In this document: positions 55,488 to 64,000 of the stretch, one piece after another
How positions within the stretch are numbered: the first letter of the stretch is position 1
Layout: each line of letters starts with the position of its first letter
Notes under the pieces: generated by a model
Databases searched by the model: none
What the model was told of the DNA's origin: nothing
The model's input: only the letters and a program-made list of their open reading frames with translations
Position numbers and translations under genes: made by a program
Assembly: GCA_021186555.1 (NCBI GenBank)
Contig: JAJKFL010000330.1
Span: 30,916,944-30,980,943, forward strand
Reading direction: 5' to 3'
DNA from: Reticulitermes speratus
Lineage: Eukaryota > Arthropoda > Insecta > Blattodea > Rhinotermitidae
DNA length: 64,000 bases

Positions 55488-55795
55488 GGGTAAGTGATGG
55501 CGCAGTTGACAAGGTGGAAGATCGCGGGTTCGATTTCCGATTGTGTCACTGGGATTGATTTTCCATTGGCAATCCTTCCGGCCGCCCTATGGCCCTGGGG
55601 TCGACTTAGCCTCTAACAGAAATTAGTACCAGGGATATCTCCTGGGGTAAAGGCGGCCGTTGCATAGGGCTGACAACCTTAGCACTTTCATGTGCCGACT
55701 GTCTAGAAATTCTGGGAGCCTCAAACTCCTGGAGCCCAAAGGGCCTGTCCAGGCAAGTATAGGGACAGCTTTACAGATGGGAAAGTGACAGATAA
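55488..55795 (+). mobile_element. SINE family D (tRNA-like head)
   Basis: Head: AGTGATGGCGCAGTTGACAA (A box) and B box GCGGGTTCGATTTCCG. Body: TCCTTCCGGCCGCCCTATGG, GGTCGACTTAGCCTCTAACA, GGGATATCTCCTGGGGTAAA, GGCGGCCGTTGCATAGGGCT. Tail GAAATTCTGGGAGCCTCAAA-CTCCTGGAGCCC is shared with the 5S-derived SINE at 54490. It abuts an RTE relic. Confidence 0.8.
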
Positions 55796-55799
55796 AGTC

Positions 55800-56200
55800 T
55801 AAGGTCAGTGGAGAAGACTACATAACGAGGAACTTAATGATCTGTACTCATCACCAAATATTATTCGGGTAATCTAATCAAGAAGAATGAAGTGGGCGGG
55901 CCATGTAGCACGTATGGGTGAGGGGAGAGGTGCATACAGAGTTTTGGTGGGGAGACCTGAGGGTATGAGACCACTTGGAAGACCCAGGCGTAGATGGTAG
56001 GATGATATTAAAATGGATCTTCAAGATTGGAATTGGGGAGTGTAGACTGGATTGATCTGGCTCAGAACGGGGACAGGTGGTTGGTGCTTGTGAATGCGGT
56101 AAAGAACCTTCCGGTTTCATAAAATACGGGGAATTTCTTGACTAGCTGACGACCTGTTAGCTTCTCAAGAAGGACTCTGCTCCAGGGAGTCAGTTATTTA
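55800..56200 (+). pseudogene. RTE-like LINE 3' end, best preserved copy
   Basis: Reads, with few frame changes, [73 protein letters not shown], then the 3' untranslated AAGGACTCTGCTCCAGGGAG. It gives the reference order for the other RTE relics. 5' truncated. Confidence 0.8.
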
Positions 56201-56209
56201 ACTCATTTA

Positions 56210-56440
56210 ATTATGTTATTGTAACTGACATATACCGGCAAAGAATTTCTGGAGTAGGTTGGAATTTCAATTTACACAAGCGTGTATATTGTAGTAAATA
56301 ATTACATCCTTTTACATTATGCAGCCTGTGGATTACCGCATGTCGGTCGAAACATGTAGCTGCTTAACCTAAATATAGATTTACAAACCAACTGCACTTT
56401 TGTTAGACGATTGTACCAATTAATTTAATTAAATTCTATT
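56210..56440 (+). mobile_element. Penelope-like relic with hammerhead remnant
   Basis: TGCAGCCTGTGGATTACCGC-ATGTCGGTCGAAACATGTAG keeps the GAAACATGT half of the motif. The CTGANGA box is lost. Downstream AACCAACTGCACTTTTG resembles other unit ends. Confidence 0.4.
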
Positions 56441-56514
56441 AAGTTGTTCCTATCTCATCGCAGCCGAAATTTCCCTTCTTTGCCCCTTCCGCTCTCTCAA
56501 CCGTAATTGAGCTT

Positions 56515-56610
56515 TCGATATATCGATATGAAATCGGCAGCTAAATCCGCTGGCTGATTGGCTGATCATACGCGGTATAAAAATGGCGAGTTTGACGAGG
56601 TAAAATTCTC
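56515..56610 (+). promoter_or_regulatory. Host-gene promoter with TATA box
   Basis: TCGATATATCGATATG at 56515-56530 contains TATCGATA-type sites (DREF-like in insects). An inverted CCAAT box (ATTGG) is at 56557-56561, and TATAAAAAT at 56576-56584. A start near 56605-56615 would leave about a 135-base leader before the ATG at 56746. The patch is GC-richer than its surroundings and free of repeats. Confidence 0.55.
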
Positions 56611-56745
56611 TCTTGTACAGATATAAAAATTAGTCGTGGTATGTGTGTGTGCTTGCGTGAAGAAAAGTGTTATTACTGAGCATTTTAGCGATATAACTGA
56701 TAAAAATAACTGAGTGGAGGAATTTGGTGAACGTGTGGAAACGAA

Positions 56746-56790
56746 ATGGAATCGGAAGACATCCTAACCCACTGGGGAGAGGCACATTCG
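56746..56790 (+). CDS. First coding exon of an unrecognised host gene
   Basis: ATG in a good context (ACGAAATGG) with an in-frame TGA just upstream. Fifteen codons MESEDILTHWGEAHS end at a textbook donor, TCG|GTAAGT, phase 0. It lies about 160 bases downstream of a TATA box. The peptide is too short for me to recognise a family. The following 2.7 kb are nearly free of mobile elements, as expected for a regulated first intron. Any further exons lie beyond the window or were not recognised. Confidence 0.6.
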
Positions 56791-59560
56791 GTAAGTTAAC
56801 AGCTCGTTGTTTTATTATGAGCTACGTAATGTATTATTTGAAAGGGCAGTGTGTTTGCTTGTAAATATTGCAGTATATTGAGTACAGTAATCAATACCAT
56901 TCTCCCATAAATGTCACTTTCTCTGAAATAATAATTTGTAGGTTATTTCCATTGGTATGAAGAGAAGTGGAATGTGTGTCGTCTGCTAGGAAAAGTACAT
57001 AGCCAAATTATGTTTTACGGCAGTACTATTTCTGCTCTATTCTAGAGGCTGAAAGTTTCTCTAGTCAATTTTAATCAGTTGCATAGGCTACAAGGGCAAT
57101 ATATCAGCAAGTATTTACGTATACTGACAATTACTTGCATGTATATGTCTAAATGTAGACTAATTACTAATATTAATAATGTTACTTACACAGCCACCTA
57201 TATTCCAGGATCTCCTGTTATTGGTAATACTATATTACCCTCTTAACTTACAGCACGTTCATTAACAACATCTCTAATTTTTACATTTCACTATTGAGTA
57301 ATGAGAAACACCATACATATCTTGGAAGAAAATGGGATTGACTGGTGTCAAGTACTGTTTTTAATTACCTATTCTGACCACTTTGTAAATAAAACTACCA
57401 AATGCACATGGTGGGTGCAAGGCTGTCATTTTTTAATTTTAGATTTCCTGTGTTTTTTCTTCGAATTCTGAATATAAAATAAAATTATAACTTTGTTAAT
57501 TCCATTTATAATTTAAATAAATGGCAGAGATTGCTTATAACAATTTTTAAAATCTGAAGAGCTTGTATTTAATTTACATTACTCTTTTAAAATTATGTAT
57601 AAATGTAGTACATATGTCTGGGAAATTGTGAGCTGCTAAGCCCTTAGTTTGAATTCTTACAATACATGCTTACACGTGTAGGGCACAACACGTTTATTTT
57701 CAGTACAAGACAGACTATTTAGCAATAATAGTTTCAAAAATATGTTTTGTTGAATATGTATTTTTACACTGGTTGTTTTATCATATGAATGTGATAAAGA
57801 AATATGTCATTACTGACTGATTACTTGACCCAGTATCACATGATTTTAAGTTATTTTTAACACTGGGTACCACACAGTTAACAGTAATAAAAAATTACAA
57901 CTAGTGTGATCATTGTGAAATACTGCCTTATCTCAAGTTCACCCATTACATTCAATAGTTATTGTCCTGTTCTTTTCATATGTTTACTGCTACTATATGA
58001 AATTATCTTGTGTTAGCAATTTCTTGACTCAACCTCTTGGTATCCAGTCACTTATATATCAGGATATGCCTATGACCATGTAAAATTAAGTGCAAATATG
58101 AAAATAAAGTCAGTATGACACAGCCCTTACAGAGGATGTGGAACAATAGAAGAAGAAATTAAGACATTATTAAAGAGTAGAGGAAAGATTTCAATGATAA
58201 AATGATGGTATTAATTTAGTTGTATGAGTAGTAAAATGAGACAGCAGACCAGTGTGAACAGGTAAACATTTTAAGGAATCTGTTTTCTGCAAGAACCTGA
58301 TGTTACTTTGGCACGGATTGCTGTACAGAATGCAACACAACTCAAGATAGTCAATTCCTTTTATTGTGTATATCAGGATAATTGTGTTATTTTAGTCTCA
58401 AATTAGCATTTTCTCTGCCCCTTGACTTTTGAACAAACTGATTTGCTTTCATATTCCAGTTTTTCTTTTTTATACCCAGGGAGCTAATACTTTTATTTTC
58501 ATTATTATCCCTGTACTTTGTAAAAATAACTCTTTCCCAGTTTCTATTATTCTTGCACTGCTGTGGATTTGATGAAATTGTTTGTCTTTTTGATCCATTA
58601 CAACCAATCCTGACCCTTTGATTAAAGCCTACTGTCACAATTATGGTTAGCAGGGGCTGATTAGTGTCAGTACTCATTTGAATTGGTTTTTAGACAAAAA
58701 GAAAATCGTACATTATAAGCAATAATCCATTTCTGAAGCAACTTACTACTTCAGAGCATTTCATTTTTTTGTTAAGTTTAGAGTTGTGAGAAGATCAGAA
58801 ATTCTGAACTGACAGTTGTCTTATCTTTGGTCAAAACCCATGTGCGATGATCACTTGTATTATTCATTCTCTGTATATACTGTAATGACAGTTAAAATAT
58901 GAATATTCACCCAAATACTTTATGGATCAAACATAACCCACAACATATTCTGAAAACAAAATATGACCTCTTAAAATTTTCTGCAATTAATTGACTCAAG
59001 TTGGACAGTTTTTATAATATGATGTTTTTTAATGTCACAGCTATACAATAAAGGGTAAAAAGTGTTAGTTTATATTTGGGGAACAATATTCAGAATCACT
59101 CAAGAAAATGTTCCTCCCTGTTTTAACCAGTAATTTGTAATTATGTGTAGAAAATGTATTTTGTGGAAATATCATTTGAAGAAATATGTACGTGCACATC
59201 ACTGAGGGAATTCAAATATTGAGTTCACACAGGTAAATGAAGTTTCATTACTTCTATTTTTGAAAATGACTAACAATTTCGCATGATACTTTATTTAAGT
59301 ATTTTTAACCTGTAATGAAAGAAATTCTGGATTTTTCACTTTTTATGAATGTTAGTGTTTAGTACTTTCACAAAAAATTACTCATATACTCAGAAATGTT
59401 TTTTGCCTACAAAATATTCAAGTTTGTTTAGCCAGAAGAAGTGAGAAGTGTTTTGATGAAAGGGTTGTGATTTGCTAAGTTTATATAGTGTTAGTAAATG
59501 AATGAAATGTGAGTATGGAGCATTGATGGAATGGTAAAGACAGGAGGATAACTGAAATAT
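56791..59560 (+). other. Probable first intron, repeat-poor
   Basis: Begins with GTAAGTTAAC. About 2.7 kb of AT-rich DNA in which I recognise no SINE, LINE, MITE or hammerhead motif, in contrast to most of the window. No convincing second exon seen. A minus-strand 96-codon frame at 58387-58677 looks like chance. Confidence 0.45.
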
Positions 59561-59562
59561 TT

Positions 59563-59660
59563 AGGGAAAAACCTGTTCTACTGTCACTTTCTCTACCACA
59601 AATCCCACATGGATTGGCTTGGGATCAAACCTGGGCCCTTGCTTCGAGGAATGAAAGACT
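59563..59660 (-). mobile_element. SINE family B fragment
   Basis: GGGAAAAACCTGTTCTACTG, TCACTTTCTCTACCACAAAT and CCCACATGGATTGGCTTGGG-ATCAAACC match 1438-1503 of the antisense SINE B. Head and 3' body missing. Confidence 0.65.
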
Positions 59661-59908
59661 TTAATATATGCTTAAACAGTGCACTTTGAAATTTCATAAT
59701 ATCCAGTGCAGCACAAAAGAGTTCTCTACTTTAGCACCAAAACAGACATCTATACATACCTCAGAAACTAGGGGTCCAATTTGCAAAAATGCAGAAGCCA
59801 ACTCAAAATTATAGGCACCAGAAAAGTGAAAAGAAGCAAGAGCTGTACTGAGGTAAAGGTAAAGGTAAATACTTTATATTATACATATTCTTACAGTTGT
59901 TTTACTTA

Positions 59909-60459
59909 TAGGTTTTTATTATTATTACCAACCACTGCACAATAATACTATATATACTCCTACATGTTTCACCTAACCATCGTAGCTATCATCAGAGAGT
60001 CATTTTCATAGATGTGCGCAGCTTACGGTTTATCATTAAATGGTAGTGTGTACATTTACTGTTCATATCCGTAGTCAGTATATAGTGTCAGCGATCTCAT
60101 AAAGTTAAAATCACGTATGATATTAAAATACTGTTTGTTAACACATAAAATATAATATATATAAAAGTCTACATCCAAATATCTGTCTTGCAAATCACTT
60201 TTTGTTTTGTAGGGTGGAGACCCCCCGGCTCTTATACCCGATGTTTATTCCATTCAAAATAACTCTGTACTGTGATACTGTATACTCACTACAGCTGTGA
60301 ATACTAAATGTACACACTATCATTTAATGATATACTGTAAGCTGCTCAGGTCTATGAAAGTGACTGAAAATGATGGTTAGCCGAATACTTGTAGGAGTAT
60401 ATATAGAATTATTGTGCAGTAGTTGGTAATATAATGAAAACCTATATGTAAAGGTATAT
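59909..60459. mobile_element. Penelope-like inverted pair
   Basis: Arms at 59909-60060 and 60300-60459: ATAGGTTTTTATTATTATTA, CCACTGCACAATAATACTAT, ATACTCCTACATGTTTC, GCAGCTTACGGTTTATCATT, AAATGGTAGTGTGTACATTT and complements. Decayed hammerhead-like motifs at 59957-59999 (minus, GAAACATGTAGGAG kept) and 60361-60397 (plus, GAATACTTGTAGGAG). Confidence 0.65.
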
Positions 60460-60464
60460 TTTAA

Positions 60465-60675
60465 CCTACCACCTGCCATTAAGGCACAGAGGGGGAGTAG
60501 AGGTATAGCTGTACTCTTTCTGTAACCTCGGTGCTAGAAGGTGTGGGTGGTTAACACCACAACCCGTACACCTTACTTCCGGGAATGACCCGGTACCCAT
60601 TATATAGGAGGCTGGGTGGGCCCCAGGTCTGGTGTGGACGGACGCGGCGATCACGGGACTGTCCAGCACGTAGCA
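60465..60675 (-). mobile_element. SINE-like repeat family C, copy 3
   Basis: Antisense: GGCACAGAGGGGGAGTAGAG, AACCTCGGTGCTAGA, GGGTGGTTAACACCAC, CCCGGTACCCATTATATAGG-AGGCTGGGTGGG. Same order as the other copies. Confidence 0.7.
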
Positions 60676-60892
60676 AGTCGCTGTGCGGACTACGATTTCC
60701 CGTTCCTGTTGTACTGAGGACCCAAAAATATTAGGTGCCACTTTATGAAATTTAGTCATCCGGGCGGCTTGGCGCCCGGGATTTTTCTACCCTTCATAAA
60801 ATGTGTAATTTTCGTTGTAATTCGCTTTATTGAACCTATAATAAAAGTTGTCGAAAAGTTATAATTGTTATTTACTAGTATGTACGTCTGTT

Positions 60893-61144
60893 TTGCCGAT
60901 CCCAGTGGCCGCCCGGGCTAAGGTTTTGGGTCTTCGGACGCTCTCATGCTGGGATTGTGGGTTCGAATCCCGCCGGGGACATGGTTATCTGTCTCTTGTG
61001 AGTGTTGTGTGTTGTCAGGTAGAGGTCTCTGCGACGGGCTGGTCACTCGTCCTACCGAGTGTGGTGTGTCTCCGTGTGATTGCGAAGTCTCGACAGTGAG
61101 GAGACCTTGGCCCACTAAGGCTGTCGAACCATTGGGGGAAAAAA
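60893..61144 (+). mobile_element. SINE family A with 13-bp duplication
   Basis: GCCGATCCCAGTGGCC head, B box GGGTTCGAATCCCGCC, long-type tail (a short deletion removed the CCAGAGGAGT block), A tail. ATGTACGTCTGTT at 60880-60892 and ATGCACGTCTGTT at 61145-61157 form the target duplication with one mismatch. Confidence 0.9.
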
Positions 61145-61352
61145 ATGCACGTCTGTTATAAGTGTGTGTATGAACTTTCATTTCCCCTGCCTTTAAATGA
61201 AGTATGTTTGTGAAGTAAATATGTGATTTTAGAGGACTGTACATCCTGTACGGAATGCACCAATTTAATGCTTGATAGGTTAAAAATTTTTTTCTCGTCT
61301 TCTCCCCCAGCACTTAAATGTTATTAAATGTGCCGGTTTTTGTTTTTGTTTT

Positions 61353-61890
61353 AGGAACGTTCGCAAAATTGCGAAAAGCGACTATTAGCTCAGTCAGGTT
61401 TGTCTGTGTCTCTGTCTGTCCGTCTGTCCGATAGCATAGAACACCACCGATCCCACTGAACGGATTTCCATGACATTTGATATTTGATTATTTTTCGAAA
61501 ATCTGTCGACGAGAAAATGCAAGTTTCACGAAAACCTGACAAGAATAACGTGTACTTTATGTGAATACCTATGAACATTTATGATATCTCGCTGAATTCT
61601 TCGTAGAATGAGAAATGTTTCAGACAAACGTTGTAGAGAAAATCAAAACACACATTTTATGTTCAATAACCTTTTTCCCGAAAGCCTTACCGTTTGTGAG
61701 ATAATGTGGAAAAATATGGTAGAGCCAGACAGGCCACAGATGACATTATAGCACGGCGCATGCGCTTTGCATGCTGGATAACTAAGGCTACAGACACACA
61801 CTCAGAATATGTAATACTTATTGCTTGTGCACGGTAACAATGGTTACATTATACGTACATTGCGTGTCTTGTTAAAAAATGAGATCATTA
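61353..61890 (+). repeat. Dispersed repeat family F, copy 2
   Basis: Collinear with 16480-16915 but with about 90 extra bases near 61700-61800. Begins close to a TTCGCAAAATTGCGAA palindrome. Confidence 0.65.
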
Positions 61891-61894
61891 TTGC

Positions 61895-62280
61895 CTGCAG
61901 CCTTAGCGCGTTTTAGAGACACCAGCAACCACAACTGTAAGTTCAAAACAGTTTTCATCACAAATCTGAACGCGCCTCGCCGTCTGTTGTCAGTAGGGAA
62001 TACCGGACACAGAAACACTGCAACATCTTTGCTCGTTTCATTTCCCGTCTCCCCGCTGCGCGGCGCTTACTCTGCCTAATCCATTATAACAGACCATGAC
62101 TAAGAGGTATACGGACAGCAACAACTTCGGTGCTACTTGCTCAATGGAATTTGTCCGAAAAGTCCTGTTGTCGGGATTTCGAAACATTTAATATTCGAGA
62201 TGCGCGCGCATTTGGGTCTGGTCTGTCACAACAGTGGAATCTAAAAACATGCAGTGAAGCAATTCAAGACTTTTTGGAAT
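61895..62280. other. Unassigned, GC-richer patch
   Basis: Contains CGCGCCTCGCCGTCTG and CCCCGCTGCGCGGCGCTTAC. It may be more of repeat F or an unrelated insertion. Confidence 0.35.
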
Positions 62281-62285
62281 CGTAG

Positions 62286-62325
62286 ACTCTGAAGATGGAG
62301 TCATTACATCTCTCCGAAACGTCGG
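62286..62325 (+). ncRNA. Hammerhead-ribozyme-like motif, ACGT type
   Basis: CTGAAGA, extra T, stem II GGAG/CTCC with an 11-base loop, GAAA, palindromic ACGT, C at the cleavage position, GGTGA. Stem I is weak (about 3 bp). Confidence 0.5.
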
Positions 62326-62534
62326 TGACTATTTACCAGTCGACAGAGCGTAACGTTCCAGAATACTCGAATCAGTTAAGACATTAGGGTCTGCTATTAA
62401 GTTAACGATTTGTACTCGCCTAAAGGATATCAATTTTTTGGTACTTTTTGAAAAAGATAAAACCATGCAGGCAAGGGCATTATCGGAGGTTTGAGATAGG
62501 TACTCATATCTGGCCGGACGGTCCGGGGATCGAA

Positions 62535-62735
62535 ACCAGGTGGAGGCGAGGTTTTCCACAACCTCCTATACGGGAACTGGGGCCCACCGGATCATACCCG
62601 GGGTAAATCGGCCGGAGCGTGGGGTTGACCACCCACCCCATCTAGCGTCGAGGGTTAAAAAAAGAGTCGAGCTATACCTTTACTCCCCCTCTGGGCCTTC
62701 ATGGCCTGTTCTAGGCTGACCTTTACATTGTACTC
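62535..62735 (+). mobile_element. SINE-like repeat family C, copy 4
   Basis: GAGGCGAGGTTTTCCACAAC, GGGTAAATCGGCCGGAGCGT, CCACCCCATCTAGCGTCGAG, CTCCCCCTCTGGGCCTTCAT, ending GACCTTTACATTG. Confidence 0.75.
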
Positions 62736-62799
62736 ACACAGTGCACATAAATATGCCAGCCTTCTTGGATATGGCGCAAAGTAGATCGGTATATAGGTA

Positions 62800-62840
62800 C
62801 CAACGTTTCGGAGGAGCTTATTGCCTCCGTCTTCAGGGGT
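62800..62840 (-). ncRNA. Hammerhead-ribozyme-like motif, ACGT type
   Basis: Minus strand: CCC, CTGAAGA, extra C, stem GGAG/CTCC, GAAA, AACGTT palindrome, GGT. Convergent with 62286-62325, so the two may be the ends of one element. Confidence 0.5.
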
Positions 62841-63094
62841 AATATCCCAGAGAATTGTAATTTTAAGGATACAGCCATCCCTATACTCTTTAGTACAGAC
62901 TGTTTATCATCCGCTCCTTGGCTTCTAGTTTTGTACCTCTTCATCTCTAAACCTTGGCGCACTCATTTGTCGCCAATTCTTGTCCTCCGAGATTTTAGGT
63001 TATCACAGCGATATTATTTAAGATTCTAGTTTTGTGGGATGTGTCGCCTGGTATATACTTACTTAAATTCTTAACTAGTTGCGAAACGTGTTGT

Positions 63095-63165
63095 CTCTAT
63101 AGTGATTAGGCCACGATCTAAAAGATCGTAGTTCTATCCCCGCTAGGGGCAAGTGAATTTTCACC
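63095..63165 (+). mobile_element. Weak tRNA-like SINE head
   Basis: TGATTAGGCCACGATCTAAA and a B-box-like TAGTTCTATCCCCGCTAGGG, followed by CAAGTGAATTTTCACC. No tail or duplication seen. Confidence 0.3.
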
Positions 63166-63218
63166 ATGTCGTTCACACCGGCTATAGGACCGCGCGGCTT
63201 TTTATGGAGTCCAAAAGG

Positions 63219-63685
63219 TCATGGCGAGTTCACAACAGCGTTCCCACTGATCCCTATTCTGAGCCAAACAAATACATGCCAGATCCTTAAATTGTGTTTA
63301 TTTTCGATCCGTTTTAATGCCTTTCTCCTAAGAATTTCTCCTACCAAAATTTTTAAAGCATTTATCATCTGTTTCTGAGGGTGTATGTTTTTAATGTCCA
63401 ATATAAGTCGTATTCTTTGTAACACCCTATAGTTAGGAACCTTTAGACTTAGCTTGTCCATACTGTTTGCTTTTAGTTCATTATGTTTGTGTTTCAGATA
63501 GTCCGTTCTTTGTTCATGACGTATTCGGACCAGTATTTCACGTCTTAAGTTTATGCATTCTCTGTCCATGTGGCTTGTATTCTGCAACAGATGTAATTTA
63601 AACTGCTTCAGTGGACGTAATTTTGAGCATTCTTCTTCAGATACATGTTTTATGCAGCGTACGCTGTTCTTATATTCACCAGATT
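63219..63685 (-). CDS. Unrecognised open frame, about 155 codons
   Basis: From about 63685 (no ATG until 63587) the minus strand is open through EECSKLRPLKQFKLHLLQ, RECINLRREILVRIRHEQ, ELKANSMDKLSLKVPNYRV, NALKILVGEILRRKALKRIE and ends NAVVNSP at 63219. Composition is charged and helical, with a basic centre, unlike the AT-biased chance frames elsewhere. It may be an exon (TTTAATAG precedes it at about 63692) or a mobile-element fragment. I recognise no domain. Confidence 0.35.
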
Positions 63686-63849
63686 CTATGGAACTATTAA
63701 ATCAATAGGTTGTGACGGGAAGCGTACGAGGGAGAAAAAAATGCATACAACATTTTACTATAAAAACCTGTAGAAAAGATGTGTTAACACTTCGAGACAT
63801 TACGCCCAGGAGAAGGTAGTGGGTTTAGTAAAAAATATAAAATTTGTAC

Positions 63850-63985
63850 ACGTAATTGCCCCTGTGCATGTCGTGAAGGCATATGGGGAAGTGGAGGTAT
63901 TGATCCCTCATTCTTAACCTTGGCTCTAGATGCAGGTGAATGGTTAGCTTTACCCCCGGAGAAAGAGGCCCCTTTCCCCACTGCA
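63850..63985 (-). mobile_element. SINE-like repeat family C, fragment
   Basis: Antisense: GTGAAGGCATATGGGGAAGT, AACCTTGGCTCTAGATGCAG, GAATGGTTAGCTTTACCCCC. Diverged; runs toward the window end. Confidence 0.55.
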
Positions 63986-64000
63986 AAGAGGCTTGATGCT

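Noticed and set aside
58387..58677. 96-codon minus-strand frame in the probable intron
   Set aside because: Asn/Lys-rich composition expected from AT-rich DNA; no motif.

Overview
The window looks like a piece of a large, AT-rich, transposon-filled animal genome, most likely an insect. The evidence is: many non-LTR retrotransposon relics of insect type (RTE-like, Jockey/CR1-like), several tRNA-derived SINE families, TA- and TTA-flanked MITEs, long microsatellites and minisatellites, almost no long reading frames, and no bacterial gene organisation. The species cannot be fixed from the sequence. A cockroach or termite is a guess from the style of the repeats and is not supported further here.

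Layout. 0-5 kb: an RTE-like LINE relic split by a 566-bp MITE, a SINE inserted in a SINE, a tandemly expanded MITE, and a dense cluster of foldback elements carrying hammerhead-ribozyme-like motifs. 5-18 kb: mostly featureless AT-rich DNA with a 25-bp minisatellite at 10.4-11.3 kb. 18.7-20.3 kb: a 35-bp minisatellite. 22-29 kb: SINEs, short MITEs, a large palindromic Penelope-like unit, and an RTE relic with a hairpin insertion inside a 14-bp target duplication. 31-36 kb: a Jockey-like LINE split by a pogo/Tigger-like MITE, then a SINE split by a 2.7-kb LINE that keeps a 500-residue open reverse transcriptase frame. 38-43 kb: MITE in MITE in a Penelope-like inverted pair, an RTE relic, a (GTA)n tract, and the 5' half (PHD-finger ORF1 plus endonuclease) of a CR1-like LINE. 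46-49.3 kb: a pogo-like transposon with a C-terminal PHD-like finger, itself carrying two oppositely oriented PIF/Harbinger-like elements. 49-56 kb: more LINE tails, two further SINE families including one with a 5S rRNA-derived head, and another Penelope-like unit. 56.5-59.5 kb: the only convincing host-gene signal, a promoter with TATA box, a short first exon and a GT donor followed by nearly repeat-free DNA. 59.5-64 kb: SINEs, dispersed repeats, another Penelope-like inverted pair and an unrecognised 155-codon open frame.

Two themes stand out. First, about two dozen copies and relics of one structural motif recur on both strands: CTGANGA, a variable hairpin, GAAA, then a palindromic ACATGT/ACGT-type stem. 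They fit hammerhead ribozymes of Penelope-like terminal repeats, and stem II shows base-pair-preserving differences between copies. Second, the SINEs look modular: different heads (several tRNA-like, one 5S-like) are joined to shared tails, and one locus strings two kinds of tail behind one head. No operon-like cooperation between genes exists here; the window is best read as a record of nested insertions beside one host promoter.
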